Assembly: GCA_009760855.2 (NCBI GenBank)
Contig: WPIO01000020.1
Coordinates: 560,001 to 624,000, forward strand
Direction of reading: 5' to 3'
Length of the DNA: 64,000 bases
Origin: Cristatella mucedo
Lineage: Eukaryota; Bryozoa; Phylactolaemata; Cristatellidae
Shown: positions 9,555-22,196 of the stretch, piece after piece
Position numbering within the stretch: the first letter of the stretch is position 1
How the letters are laid out: each line of letters begins with the position of its first letter
The notes under the pieces: generated by a model
What the model was told of the DNA's origin: nothing
Database searches by the model: none
The model's input: the letters and a program-made list of their open reading frames with translations, nothing else
Made by a program: the position numbers and the translations under genes

Positions 9555-11250
9555 AATGCCAAAGAACTCATTGCTTTTAAAAAAGAAATGCCTCAAGTCC
9601 TCGGAAGTCCAACGACAGCTTAGGCTTGGCCACAGAAAAGCACAGAACAAACATTTTTTCCCGAATGCACTGATAAAAGTTGTGCCTTACTTAGTGCATG
9701 CCCACTTTCAACTAGTTTTACAGTATATCATTTATCGGCCGAAGCTGTTGAAGACTTCCTGTATATTTTACTATTGGGATAACCTCTATTTAACATCAAA
9801 TCACTAGGATTTTAGCATTCAAGGAAAGGAATTGATGTGATCGACCAACTGAAGTGGCGAGACGCATTGTCCAGGAAAACGTGTGAACGTCGTTGTTAAA
9901 CCCTAGTATAATCATCTAATCTCAATGAGGTACATTTAAGAAAGGAAATATCCAAGTATTCTTTAGATCCTATGTTCATAGCATTAGTCTGCCCTAGTCA
10001 AGAGCTGAGCCTGATTGAGGGCAATCACATTGGGCAACGATTGAGGGAAGACAAGATTCGTGTAATTTAGTTCAGATGCCTTTTAAGCTCAAGTAACGTA
10101 TGAGGTGCATGACTTTGTACCTGTCTTACTCATTGTGGTTAAACAGGTCTACAAACGCCATCCACGTGTAAATGTTCAGGAAGATACCTTTCTCAATATT
10201 ATTCTCTCATTCCTAACCCATTTCACAATTTTCTCAATACAATTCTCTATCAGTCTTAGCCTAACGTCCATGCGTCTTAGTTTTTAAATTATTAAGTATC
10301 CTTTTCTTTAGGAAAACGTCATAGTTATGAGCCAGTAAAGTATACGATAAACTTATAGGATGTCAATCTCTAAATTCGATCCATCTGTGCAGTGATTTCC
10401 GGTCTTATGATTACATTTGCCGAGGCGGAAGATCGTAAATAAATGTCTGAGGGCAATGGTTGTGCACTCTTGGCTGCTTTGTTTAGTACCAGGAATATCA
10501 TCAGATAGTGGGTTGGCGGCAACGTGTGTAAAAACAAATACCACTACTACAGTCTTCGTACTTACGCGTGGCTGGAGAAAGCACCTTTTTGTTCAAGTGC
10601 TCGACACGAAACGTAAATGCAACTTGCATGAAACTCAAAGTGTTGCCTTTTCTACTTCTGACAGTAAATCTATTGCATACCGCCAATTCTTTTCTATAGT
10701 CGCATTTGCTTATGTGTGCTTAGAACCGTAGCCTTGCTTATATACGTCAAATAGGCTTTGAAATCCGCGTGAGGATGGCAGACCTCTTTAAAATCATCTC
10801 CTAGCCTACAGGTTTGTCAAGCTTGCCAGACCCGGTTATTTATAGCATTGTGCTTACGCATATCTATTTATTTGTCCTTACTCCTTCTAAATTGAATCAT
10901 CACATATATTTCACTACTCGCCGACCTGCAATGGCTCCTAATCAAGCAACGGATCGAGTTCTAAGTTTTGTCGCTCACTTTCAAGTCACTTCATTCTTTG
11001 ACTCCAGCCAATCTCTGTGATCTGCTTCCCCGCCAGGCCGGGCATGGTACAAACCGCTTTTCGAAATCCTAAAGCTTACATATACCTCGTACAAACCTTA
11101 AATCCTTTGGAGACCGTGCATTACGTTCGTATGCTCCCAAAGCCTGGAACTCACTTCCCACTTGTGTCACAACATCCCCTGACTTTACCACGTTTAAAAA
11201 GAACTTAAACACTCCTTTTTAGGACTGCATTTACTTGGTCCTTTTGATTC
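9555..11250. repeat. segment A, copy 2 of three
   Basis: Matches 3790-5545 in the same orientation, including AAATGCCTCAAGTCCTCGGAAG, CCAAGTATTCTTTAGATCC and the LINE-A piece at its right end. Segment X, which precedes copies 1 and 3, is absent here, so the left junction is at about 9555. Direct A copies plus direct copies of the peptide-gene block (7590-8705 and 13960-15085) show a tandem duplication with a period near 5.8-6.4 kb. Confidence 0.8.
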
Positions 11251-11490
11251 GTCCTTCATGTGCTTATGCGTTCTGAAACTGTTTAGGCTGCCACCAACCA
11301 CACTTGCATGCTGACCCTGTACACGCCATCTATAACCGTGGTATTCATGCTGTTAATCGAGCATGATATTACTCACTAGTCAATCGCATTTCCCTTTGCA
11401 GCAAATATAAAGCACCTAGAAAGATATTGAGCTCTTTGAGGGCGCATTATTAGGCGCATTATTAAGTGCATTATTATTATTATTTCATGT
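10905..11490 (+). mobile_element. LINE-A 3' end with (ATT)n tail
   Basis: Begins with the ACCTGCAATGGCTCC segment and runs through TTCGTATGCTCCCAAAGCCTGG, CTGCCACCAACCACACTTGCATG and GAGCATGATATTACTCAC to the hairpin AAAGCACC...GGGCGC and ATTATTATTATTATT. This copy has the complete 3' end, which the copy at 5170-5545 has lost. Confidence 0.85.
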
Positions 11491-13959
11491 TTCTCGTCTC
11501 AACAGACCGAGTCTTACTAGCTTTGTCGACTGCTTCAGAAGATTTTCATTAAAAAACAAAGCTACTAAGAGCTAGAAATTTAGAAATTAATCTATTCATC
11601 GCTTGCCTATAGTGATTAGGAAATAGCATACCAACGGACATCTATAGGCTAACATTTTCTAGACACGATTCTCAAGCCTGACACAAAATTAGCTTTGGTA
11701 ACAGCAAATAACTTGACTATTGGGCATGCTCATGCAATCCATATATTTATTGCTCTTGCCTACTATAAACGCTTGAATTTCTACAGTCGCTATTTATATC
11801 GCCCAATCTTCCTAGATCTCTGTTGTGAACCACTCTTAGTTAGTACCAATCAGTTTCCTCTATTTCACAGGCGCCTCACATCGTTTTTTGAGATCTCTCA
11901 CTCAGTTTGGAACGAACCCCATAGAATGAGTGAAAGGTATTGAGAGTAGAACAGACCTGCTAACGTTAAGCAAGGTGTGGATAGAATTGATGACCGGTCC
12001 AACCATATCTGTGACAGGTGCGACAAGTTCCATTCATTTATGTACCTCTGAGTCGACGGAAACTCGATGCATAGTCTCCATAGTTCTTTGCTCTACCATT
12101 TTGTTTTCAATATATTTTTATTGGCGTTGAAGCAGTGTTTTAAAGATCTTGTTAAGATATATATGAAACAAAGTCAATTGTGCATATGATCGAAGGGCCT
12201 TCGGCAGTAATTCCTCACGATTCTCTTTATCTTTTACCTATGTCAACTATTTGGCTGACTACTGAAAAGGTTACTCGTGTTATGTGCTTAAAATTAAATC
12301 GGGACAAGTTATCTGCCATCTTTAGTGTCGAAGTACGAGCAGGCATTTATTCAGTTGGTTTTATTCCTCAGGCTTTCAACCTTTTCACTACAGGGGTCAA
12401 GCACTTAGTAAATTTTCGTCGCGATATGAATGCTGGCATTCCCTATTAGTACCGAATTCAACTCGGGCTGAAATATGGCGATCTCAGGTGATAAGCAGTG
12501 TGTGCCGTCCTCTATTCCTTAAATCTTCCAGGGATCGCAACAATGCAAGTCACTTTACAATGATACTGTCCAGTCAAAACTATCCAAATAACTCAGCTTC
12601 TGAATCTACCTTTATACCGATCGTCATTATTTGAATAGTACAACACGACATTCGCTGGCATGGTACGAGAGAGGAAGTTGTCATTAGCGATACTGTGCAC
12701 CCTGAGAGAGACTGCCAACAGTTTACCAGAGATACTCGACCAACTAGTTCTACTGAAAGCAAGCGTGAGAAAGCAAACGAGAAATCAGGATTCACAGTCT
12801 ATCGTAAAGTTTGCAACGACAACAGCAGACAAAATCAAATGATCCATGCAAACGCAAAGTCGAGTTTGTGTACACCCGTTGCTGTATTGCCGACCAAAGA
12901 TCCAAAAACGTTACTGGCTAGAGTCAGCTATCTATTCGACCGCTCAGATGCTATATCCTTATCAAGTGATCATTGCGGATATCCAGCTTATGGCTGATGT
13001 AGCTTCTTGGCCAGCTGGACGGACACAATTTCAGAGTGTATCCGAAAAGCAGTACCTCCCGCTGTGGACACGTTTATCTAAATATCAATCCGGCACCATT
13101 CTTCTGCTTAATTCCGAACAGCGTGTCAACACCGAGGCTTAGGGAAGCCACGAGTAACCCAATTCTTATTCGTATTCCCCAGTCATGAAAAGATCACTTA
13201 TCTCTTCGACGAATAAGTCCATATTGAATGCGTACTTGCACAGAGTGGGAGGCCTGTGAGTTGCAGGAAATGACAAACGGGGATGATTCCTTACAACCTG
13301 AAGTCTGGAATACTCTGTTGCGTTTATTATATTTTCTTAACCACGTCAGCATCCAATCTGTCTTATTGTGACTCATCCGGCTAATACGATACATTGGTAC
13401 TAAGGCTAATGCCGTTCGTCGCAATAGTATGTCTCCTAGACAGTAGGCTATGGAGCCAGGTATTCTAGGAACTCCTATCTGGCCAGGATGCTGGGAATTG
13501 TTATTCAGTCGCTAACTTCAAAACAGGACGACTCGTGTCTGGCAGAAGTTCTGTAAAGTATGCATATTCATGCTGAAACTGGTTCCATGTATGCGTCTCT
13601 CATTTGCCTAACACGGCAGGCAAGGAAATACGAAAGTAGTGGTACTCAAAAGTCGAGTATCCTAGATCGGATTAAGAGTAGAGCTAACTTTCTCTCCTAC
13701 AGCTATTCAAAGTTTCTTTGACGGAATTCGCGACTACCTTTGAACCATTTACTTTGGAAGAGCTATTCATTACGAGGAGAAATTAGTTACCCTTTAAGGA
13801 AGGAAGCTGAATCTTAAAATTACCTGCGGATTTAACTTGAGTAAAGTAAGCAGATATACAGACAAAACTTCAACCAAAGTACACGAGCCGATATAAAGCT
13901 ATGCAGTTGTTGTACAGGAGGATCAGCTTATTGCCACCTCATGAAGCATGAGCATGTGG
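11491..13959. other. no recognisable gene or repeat
   Basis: About 2.5 kb between the LINE-A tail and the pseudogene block. Several open frames of 60-100 codons (for example 11695-11943, 12180-12449, 12695-13142) have no recognisable domain and are not supported by paralogous sequence in unit 1. Confidence 0.5.
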
Positions 13960-14294
13960 AATGAATTACCTTTAAACGGCTTGCATCCTGTTTACTTCCT
14001 CTCCATTATTTGCCGGGTTCAGCATACAGTCGAGCTCTCATAGGTTTTTATCATTTTACATCCTTGACCATAATTGGGCTCTATTAACGTAATCCATGAG
14101 GATACTGTTTGCTCATTATACAGGATATTCGATCCGATGATTTGTGAGTCTACCATTTCTTTGTGAAGGCTATAGCTAGATTGAGCCAAGATTCTGAATC
14201 TTAGAACTAACTTAAAATGATTAAGCGTTTTCGACTACCCTTTATTACCTAGAATTGGTCGCACCAACAAGTGGATCACTTGCATCAAACAGGA

Positions 14295-14849
14295 CAAAAG
14301 TAGTCCTGCAATAACTTTTGAAAGTGTTGGTCCATTCTTGGCAGCTAGACCAGCTTTCGTTGTGATTACCTTTTAGAACGTCGACACCACGCCTCTCTTG
14401 GCTTCGTCGTATTCTGAAACGAAGTAAGTAAGTAGTGGTGATAGTCGATTATGTTGGGCTCATGACTTAATATAAATCAGAGCTACAGCTCGGTCAGCTG
14501 GCCCTGCGCTCCGGTTAGCTACCTCAGAAATCACCCACCACTTCAGCTATGAGCTCGTGGCTCAAGTCAGAATTCTCCTCCAAACTCTGCAATACAGCTG
14601 CATTAGTATAGTTTTTTACCATGTTGCATACAAGAACCCAAATTCTTATCTCAAAATCTAGTGTAGAATTGTGGCTAAGGCAATCTGCATTGTTGTTGTT
14701 CACAATATGACCTCTTTAAGGACCATGCATTGAAAGTTCGTAGGCTGAATTTTTTTTCTAGTGGAGGATAAATAAAAGTTACAAAGGATACCACAAGGTT
14801 AAACAGGACCACAGGACCAAGCGAAAACCGCGATAGTAAGAGACTTCAT
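14295..14849 (-). pseudogene. broken paralogue of the secreted-peptide gene
   Basis: All three exons align with the intact gene: 14849 to about 14790, 14586-14523 (the same 64 nt) and 14413 to about 14295. The signal-peptide exon begins MKSLTIAVFA and then goes out of frame through a short internal duplication (GGTCCTGTGGTCCTG), reaching a stop. Its donor has changed from GTAAGT to GTAACT. The second exon ends in an in-frame TGA where the gene has AGA. The third reads E-Y-D-E-A-K and soon meets TAA, and the original stop is lost. Acceptors are kept. Flanking sequence to about 13960 and 15085 also matches, so it arose by tandem DNA duplication, not retroposition. Confidence 0.8.
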
Positions 14850-15071
14850 TTTTACCTGAAAAACAGGAGAATACCTAATAAAAGCTCTATTTTTTACGAA
14901 CTGAAGAACTGAACTAGGCTTTGTATTTACTTTTTAATATGTATAACACCCTGTGATTCCGACATCAATTACTTTACTAACATAGCACATTTACAAACTA
15001 AGGTAGCACACTAAAGCTCATACTTTGCGAATGTTGCCATACGCGTTGCATTATCAAGATTCTACCACGTA

Positions 15072-17190
15072 GCACACACTCGAGTGAATAATAACAATAA
15101 TTACGATGCACTAATAAAGCGCCCTCCGCGAACTCAATCTATTTCTTGGCGATTCACATTTGCTGCAAGGGAAGCGCAATTGAATGGTGAGTAATATTAT
15201 GCTTGATAAACATAAATAACAAGGTTAGGGGTGACATGCACAGGGTCAGCATGCAAATGTGGGTAGTGGCAGCATGCACAGTGTCAGCACCCGTAAGCAC
15301 AGGACGGACGAATCACCGGGACCGACTAAATGCTGTCCTTAATAGGTGTGTTTGTAAATTCTTTTTAAATGTGGTCAGGTTAGGGGATGTTGTGACTCAA
15401 GTCGGGTTAGAGTTCCAGGCTTTGGGAGCATACGAACTAAATGCACGGTCTCCAAAGGATTTGAAGTTTGTACAAGGTATTGGTAAACTGTTGGATTCCG
15501 AAAAGCGGGTGGTACGATGCTTGGCCTCGTGGCTGAGTATGTCTGGGAGATAGGCTGGAGCCAAATAATGAAGTAACCTGAAAGTGAGCCACAAGACCTT
15601 GAAGTCGATCTGTTGCTTGAATGGTAGCCAGTGCAGGTCGCCGAGAAGTGGTTTGATGTGGCAACTCTAACGCTCACGACAGACAAGCCTAGCTACTGAG
15701 TTTTGCACCATCTGTAATCGCCTGATTGCACACACTGGTAGGCCGGCAAGCAGTGAGTTACGGAAGTCCAGACGGTATGTCACCAATGCATGGACCAACT
15801 GAATAACACTGAGTTTGCTAATAACTAGTAAGTTAGTTTTATCATCGTTTAGTTTTAGAAAATTTGCTGCCATCTATGTGCGGATGTCATCAATACATGC
15901 AGCAAGTGAGTTGAGAGAGTTCGAGGTGCTAGAAGGCTGGGAGGGATCAAAGCAAAGGTACAACTTAGTTTCATCTGAGTAGAAGTGAAAGCCTATATTG
16001 TGCTTGGCAATCACATCAGCAAGAGGGTGAGTATAAACCGTGAACATAACCGGACCTAGCACGGGAGCCTTTAGGTACCCCATATTTCAGAGGTACCTCA
16101 GACGATTTTCATGCATTCGCATCGATACTCTGGAGTCTGCCACTGAGATGGGACCTGAACCATTGCAGAGCAGAACCTGTGTTGCCCGGGTGAGATGAGA
16201 GGCTCTCTAGAAGAACTTTGTGATCGATAGTATCAAAAGCTGCCGAAAGATTGAGCAAAGCAAGTAGAGACACTCTACCTATGTCTGCATTCGTGAGTAG
16301 GTCGTTGTACACCCTCAGCAATGCTGCCTCTGTGGAGTGCTTAGCTCTAAAGCCAGAATGCAAATTACTGGCTAGGTTTGAAGTTTCAAGATATGAGTTC
16401 AGCTGGTCCGCCACGACCCATTTCAGTGTCATTAATAGAAATAGTAGAAGCGAGACTGGGCGGTGGTAGCTCAAGTTCTCCTGTTCCAGTGTCGCTTTCT
16501 TGAGAAGTGGCCTGACTACAGCTGTTTTGAAATGTTCCGGGACATGACCTGAGGCTAATGACATATCAATGATGTCAGTTGTGCATGGCAGCAGCAGATC
16601 AATGCAACGTAGGAACAGGGCAGTGGGAATAGGGTCCAGATGACTTGTTGTCTTCTTTGATTGGGGTATGAACTCCAGGATGAGATCACTAGTGACATGC
16701 TTAAATGAAGACATTGAGATGCAGCCATGCATTTTGGAACAGCATTCTAGGGGTGATGTTGTCATCGCAGGGATGGACTCCTTGATATTGTCTATCTTCT
16801 GCACAAATAATCTAGAGAAGCGATCGGTTAGATCATCACAAGGATCATCAGATAAGGAGCTAATCTGAGAGCGGTTGAGGAGATGGTTGATCGTCGGCAT
16901 GAGACTTTTTGGATTGTGCATCCGTGATTCAAAAATGTTTTTATAGAAGGTAGACTTGACCTTTGCTAGGATCGATTGGTAAAACCTACAGTAGTCTTCA
17001 TATGCCTGTTGATGGACAGTCAGTCCCAATCTTTTGCATGCTTTTCCAAGCTTCTGCTTAGTAGACCTGGCTAGTTTAATGTCTGTGGTAACCCACCGGC
17101 CGTCTTGGCGAGGGCTCACAGTGCGCTTAGTCAGAGGTGCAAACCCGCATTTAGAATCTAAAATCAGGACCCAATGGTCTTTGGACGTAG
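15072..17190 (-). mobile_element. LINE-A, 5'-truncated, reverse transcriptase region to tail
   Basis: Longest LINE-A copy. An open frame at 17290-16109 covers the endonuclease-RT linker (AYEDYCRFYQSILAKVKSTF) and the first half of a CR1/L2-type reverse transcriptase, with AAFDTIDHKVLL near residue 350. Homology to the element begins near 17190; no endonuclease is present. The frame then breaks. At 16083-15874 the expected PQGSVLGP and FYADD motifs read as APVLGP and FYSDE, so the catalytic centre is damaged. The C-terminal part (15873-15375) has an internal deletion and frameshifts. The 3' end is GGTTAGGGGTGACATGCAC (plus strand), the hairpin and a degenerate ATT tail at 15072. It lies in the 5' flank of the peptide pseudogene. 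Confidence 0.9.
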
Positions 17191-17594
17191 CTAGAAGAAC
17201 CGCGAATGACGAGCCACGATAATGAATTATTATCGTGTCGCCGTTTCTATTTAATTTGCAAGCTGCAGATAATGAAAAAGTTAGCACCAATTTTACTTAA
17301 ACCAGCAGTAAATTATTGTCTGCCGAAAGCAGCTTACGTAAGCTCGAGAATTCTCTCCTGCTTGTTATTTGGTGAAACTAACGTTTAGACTCCCATATAA
17401 TGTGCGGCCTCTGCAGGTTTACTATTCAGAATATCCGTGAAACTAGAGCTTTAAACTTGTGATCGTTTGATTAAGGGAGGATCTAAGGACCTGTCGGAAT
17501 TTAATGTGCAATGGGCTGCTAGGTCTAACGATCGTACCTACGAACTTGTGATGGAATTCAATTGCTGATTCACTTAAAGGCCATAATGACCGCT

Positions 17595-17695
17595 TGTAGC
17601 TGGCAATAAAGGATCACTCGCTGCAGGACTGGAACCGACAACCTGAGGTACGAGCAGTGAGCACTTTACCAATATGCTAACACCCAGGGGCACGG
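17595..17695 (-). mobile_element. tRNA-like SINE fragment
   Basis: On the minus strand, TAGCATATTGGTAAAGTGCTC resembles an A box and GGTTCCAGTCCTGCAG a B box, followed by GATCCTTTATTGCCA, as in SINE-B. Diverged; no complete tRNA fold. Confidence 0.5.
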
Positions 17696-17727
17696 TGTAG
17701 CTGCAACATGAACTTTTCCAGTGGACA

Positions 17728-17960
17728 TTAAATATTGAAATGCTAGAACTGGTCTGAACTTATAAGTTTTTCTTTTCAAACGGCGGCCATCGCATTCCAG
17801 CCGCTTTCCCTCTGTGCACTACACCCGAAGCGACGACTGGCGTTTCTGGTGCTTCCCAGCTTCCGCTTGGAGTAGCTGATTTGGCGTATTGAAAGCTGGC
17901 CGATTCGTTTCAAGTACGGGTTTTGTAACGTTTTTTTAATTGGCTGTGAATTAATGGTTG
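17728..17960. repeat. dispersed repeat, pair at 46752-46960
   Basis: The order AATATTGAAATGCTAGAA, TTTTCAAACGGCGGC, GCATTCCAGC, CTCTGTGCACTA, TTCTGGTGCTTCC, CCGCTTGGAGTAGCTGATTTGGCGTA recurs with mismatches at 46752-46960 in the same orientation. No element class recognised. Confidence 0.6.
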
Positions 17961-18824
17961 ACTTTGAATTAGCTGCCAGCATGTTTTTTGAATGAATACA
18001 AATGAAGATCCTGCTTCACCGGAAGCTGAAAGAAAACTGGGGTCTGGCAGGCAGCCGCGAGCCAGAGAGATGCAAGGAAAAAGCACTGGCACAAAGGAGT
18101 CTTGGAAGCGGACGCCGATCGTCAGTCGTGCGAGCAATGGCGAGAAGTCGGCGAAAAGCTGTAAAGACGCTGCCGAGCTGCTTCCTGCAGAAGCTAAAAG
18201 AAAGAGCCGGTTCTAGCCGGACAGACTGACAAGAATGAAGCTATATGCAACTTCCCGTGACTTTTCGGGAGCATTTTCTAGTTTGATACAGCTATATTAA
18301 ACTTCTTGCCGACAGTATGAGATTTCTAGGAGAGATCTCTGGTTTCTCGCCCGACCTTGGCCCGAATAGCTGTTCGGCGTCAGCACTCAGGTACAAGCAG
18401 GTGCTTGCACCGGCGCTCTAGTTCGGACCTCATCAAAAATCAGGTGCAGTTGACGATCAATACTGGCATTGCCGACTCCGAGGGGATATTCTACTCTGGC
18501 TCCTCGGCCTGGTATTCAGCGTGTTCATCTTACTTAGGCTCTAATAAAAACAAGTCTGAGATCAATGGAAAGCAAACGCTGGCCTGAATTTCGCCTTTGG
18601 GTGATGAGAAAGTGGTCTGTCTGACTTCGCAGGTCAAACGCAGTTGTGCGTTCTAACATCCTCTAATGGGAATGAGCTTCTTCGTATTCCGGATTGAGTT
18701 TAATTGCCGCGAAGGGTAATAATAGTTTAAAGGCCGCTTAATTTCGAAAATTTCTAATATATATCAACGACTTATAGGAGAATTTGTTGCACGCACCAGA
18801 AATATACCTACTTCCCCCGCGTCT

Positions 18825-18970
18825 TAGCACAGGGATAAGGCGCACATCTTCACCACCCTAGTCTTGATTTTGAGTCCAGAAGTGGTCAATTCTATATCGA
18901 CCGCTGCAAGCGTCGGTAAGAGCGGTGAAGGCTCTTTGTTCGCCATGTAAAAGAAGCCTGTAAATCAGCT
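18825..18970 (+). mobile_element. diverged SINE-B
   Basis: TTAGCACAGGGATAAGG is followed by TTTTGAGTCCAGAAG, then GTCGGTAAGAGCGGTGAAGGCTCT and AAGCCTGTAAATCAGCTGAG, matching the SINE-B order seen at 28890 and 30160. Confidence 0.5.
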
Positions 18971-20119
18971 GAGATTCTTTTCTCGAGACGTCCGGAATGG
19001 CTAATGAATGGGACTTCAAAAGATTATCTTACCAAGGATGAAGCAATTTACCACGACCTTCATGTCATTCCTCCCACCTAGTACCTGGATGCACTCCTTA
19101 CTTTAAAAGATAATACAGAGTGGAAAATAAAAACAGTGGGATTCAAAATGCATCTCGTGACAGTGTTGGCTGCTCTCAAAATCGCCACTGCACTTGGTTT
19201 AACATTGTTATAATCCTGGAAGCTAAATGTGCTCAAGAAAAAGCACTTCTAAAACTTGATCTAATCGCACGGCACGCACGAAGCATCCTAAATTCCAAGT
19301 TACCAGGAGCAAAATCGTGTTTAGATCCACTAAGGCCAAGATATTATAAGAATTTTTATTAATATCGATTACTAGAACAAATCGCAAAATTTCTAGGTGA
19401 GAAAGCATAACACCTTAAGACTATATAAGATCAATATAGCTGCACCTCAAATGCTTTCACTGGTGAACTAAGAAATTGAACGAGGAATTTCAATTCTAAC
19501 TATTGCTAGTCATAATTATACTGGTTTTGAAAAATTAAGCTGTCTCATGCGGTAGCCTCGATGCTTCATTAAGATGGTTTCGCATCGAGGATATAGCTAT
19601 GTACTTAACTGCAGACCATGAGAAGCACTAATAGGATTTCTCCTTAAAGAGTCACTCTACTTACTTGTGCTGCATAACCACTACAGTCCGAGTTTTACTT
19701 TAAGCCGTTACTTATGAGCTGCATAGCCACCAATATACGAGCTTCTTCTGGTAATGCTTATCGTTAAGCAGCGAACTCGTACGGGGTCTGCTGAAAGCCA
19801 GCGGTTAGCACACTTCGCTGAAATGAGGCTCGGTCGGATTTGTGACTGGTCGGTGCTGATTGTATTTCTTCTTTAATGTCTATTATAATCTTCGCGGTTG
19901 GCAGGCTCTTGGTCAGCTCCCGTTTGTATTCTCAATCTTACGCGAGGCGCTTGCATCGCACGCTAACATTTAGTAATGTATCTACGTGGATTTTTAGCCG
20001 TGATTCTTTAGGTAAATAATCTGCGGGTAATAACCCGCCTTTATCGGAAGGCGACTGGAAGCGCAGAGGGGCTGGCGCACAATCCGACTCGGAGCTCCTA
20101 GCAATTAGGGACCGACCGG
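18971..20119. other. no recognisable gene or repeat
   Basis: About 1.1 kb of ordinary AT-rich sequence. Open frames are short, without splice context or domains. Confidence 0.5.
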
Positions 20120-20455
20120 ACCGTGTTAAAAGTGTTGAGAGATGCAATTATCGTTTGCCGAAGGCCACTCGGAATCTATCCGCACGAACGGTCAGCACCA
20201 TCTACTCTCCTGCTGCCAACTGGAGGCACATCCTTTACAGTTGTTCTGAGCTCCTACTTTCTGGCTGATGAATACCTCGAATGCCCTCCTGACTCAGTTT
20301 CTCGCTTTCTCTTTGTTGCATCAAATGAAGCCTGTTGGCTACTGAATCCTCAATGGAAGCCGCCCGGCTTTGCGAGCGCTATAGAACACTCTCCTTCGTA
20401 ACGCCCACGTAGTCTTTGGGGCTTTGTGGAGTTTTAGTCTGAGATACTTTTCATT
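20120..20455 (+). mobile_element. LINE-B 3' fragment
   Basis: Matches the inverse of 52280-52015: CTGCTGCCAACTGGAGGCACATCC, the CTCAGTTTCTCGCTTTCTCTTTGTTGC segment, then CACTCTCCTTCGTAACGCCCAC, TTTGTGGAGTT and GAGATAC. A GA microsatellite starts 10 bases further on. Confidence 0.8.
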
Positions 20456-20460
20456 GCATG

Positions 20461-20699
<239 letters not shown>

Positions 20700-20704
20700 C
20701 CGAT

Positions 20705-21810
20705 TTCTTAATCAAATACATTTTGTGGAAGTAAGCAGAAATATAGTAATCACAAAATAGGCATGACTATTAGAAGATGAATGAATGTGGCTTGAGCTGG
20801 ACAATGAGTCCTTTGCAAAAAGAAATCCCAGTGAATAGTGAATTGGCAAAAAGCAATCCCAGTGAATAGCCGGCTCTCGGCGAGACCGCATGCTGCTGTC
20901 ATGGTGGCAGTAAGCTCAGCCTTACAATTGCGCAAATGAAAGAGCATGGAGATGTGGATCACGTGGGAATTTTGTAAGCAATTCATTGGCATCGCAAGTA
21001 CGGCTCCTTTTCTAGGTATAACTGAAAAATAAACACACAACTGCCCAATTACAAAGTTCAGGCCACGTTAGCCTCGTAGGTTCTCACATCATTGTTACCA
21101 AACGGCAGAACGTAAGCAGCAGTCGGCAACCAACATACAAAAAAGTGATGCTGTAATTATTATTGGTTTACAAGATTTCAGTTTCAGGTGTCTTTACGTG
21201 ACCCCCTACGTAAGTGCCTCGAGAATAATTTTATGAGGCGCTTTTTAAAGCGTTCACATGAAGCTTCTGCTCGTTCTTATTTGAACTCGAATTAACGTTG
21301 ATGCGATTGGCCATATCAGTGCAGCTACTTTTTTTTTTAGGTGGGATTGCTCTCATTCTGCTTATATATAACGCTTTTTTCGTACGCCAAAAACTGCTGC
21401 CAAACTTCATGGACTCATAAACCCAGTGATCACTAATGCTTCATGCAAGTTCGCAAAATTTATAAGGAGCACCTCCTGGCTCGGGCTTCATATCTACTTG
21501 CAAAAGTCGGAGCCCTAAGATGACGTTTAATTTCATGAAATTAATTAAATATGTGCTAGCATTAGTAAAAGCACATGAATTATCAGAAATTATGGTTTAG
21601 CTGACGCGTTAACTACGATGTAGACAAGCCAAGAAACTTTACCAATTTTAGCTATCTACTACCGTTAGACATGTATGGCTCAATTTCAACAGTAACTTTT
21701 CAAAGACTTTGACTATTCCGCAAAGATCACACAACGAAAAAAGGTTTAAATATAATTTCCCTTTAATTTTACTGAGATCATGTCAAAGGCACCTTAATAA
21801 TGACAATAAT
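20705..21810. other. no recognisable gene or repeat
   Basis: About 1.1 kb. The only notable point is a local direct duplication near 20820-20870 (AGCAATCCCAGTGAATAG twice). No coding signal. Confidence 0.5.
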
Positions 21811-21811
21811 A

Positions 21812-22196
21812 ATATTATTAATAATAATAATAATAACATTAATGCAGTTGATATAGCACCTTCAGAGAACTCTAATCTCTTTCAAATCACTTAGCACTTG
21901 CTGCAAAGGAAGCACGATTAAATGGTTAGTGCTAGCATGATCGATCAGCATCAAGAACAACATGGTTAGGGGTGAAATGCACAGGATCAGAATGCAAGTA
22001 TGGTTAGTGGCAGCATGCACGGTGTCAGCACACATAAGCCATAAAGGACAAATCACAGGGACCTACTGAATGCTCTCATAAATAGATGCGTTTTTAGTTT
22101 CTTTTGAAATGTGGTCAAGTCAGGAGATATCGTGACCCAAGTCGGGAGTGAGTTCCAGGCTTTGGGTGCACAGAAACTGAAGGCGTGGTGTCTTAT
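21812..22196 (-). mobile_element. LINE-A 3' fragment
   Basis: Plus-strand order: ATAATAATAATAA tail, GCACCTTCAGAGAACTCTAATC hairpin region, TTGCTGCAAAGGAAGCACG, GGTTAGGGGTGAAATGCACAGG, CAAGTCGGGAGTGAGTTCCAGGC. It stops abruptly at 22196, where the (ATT)n tail of the next LINE-A begins. Confidence 0.85.
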
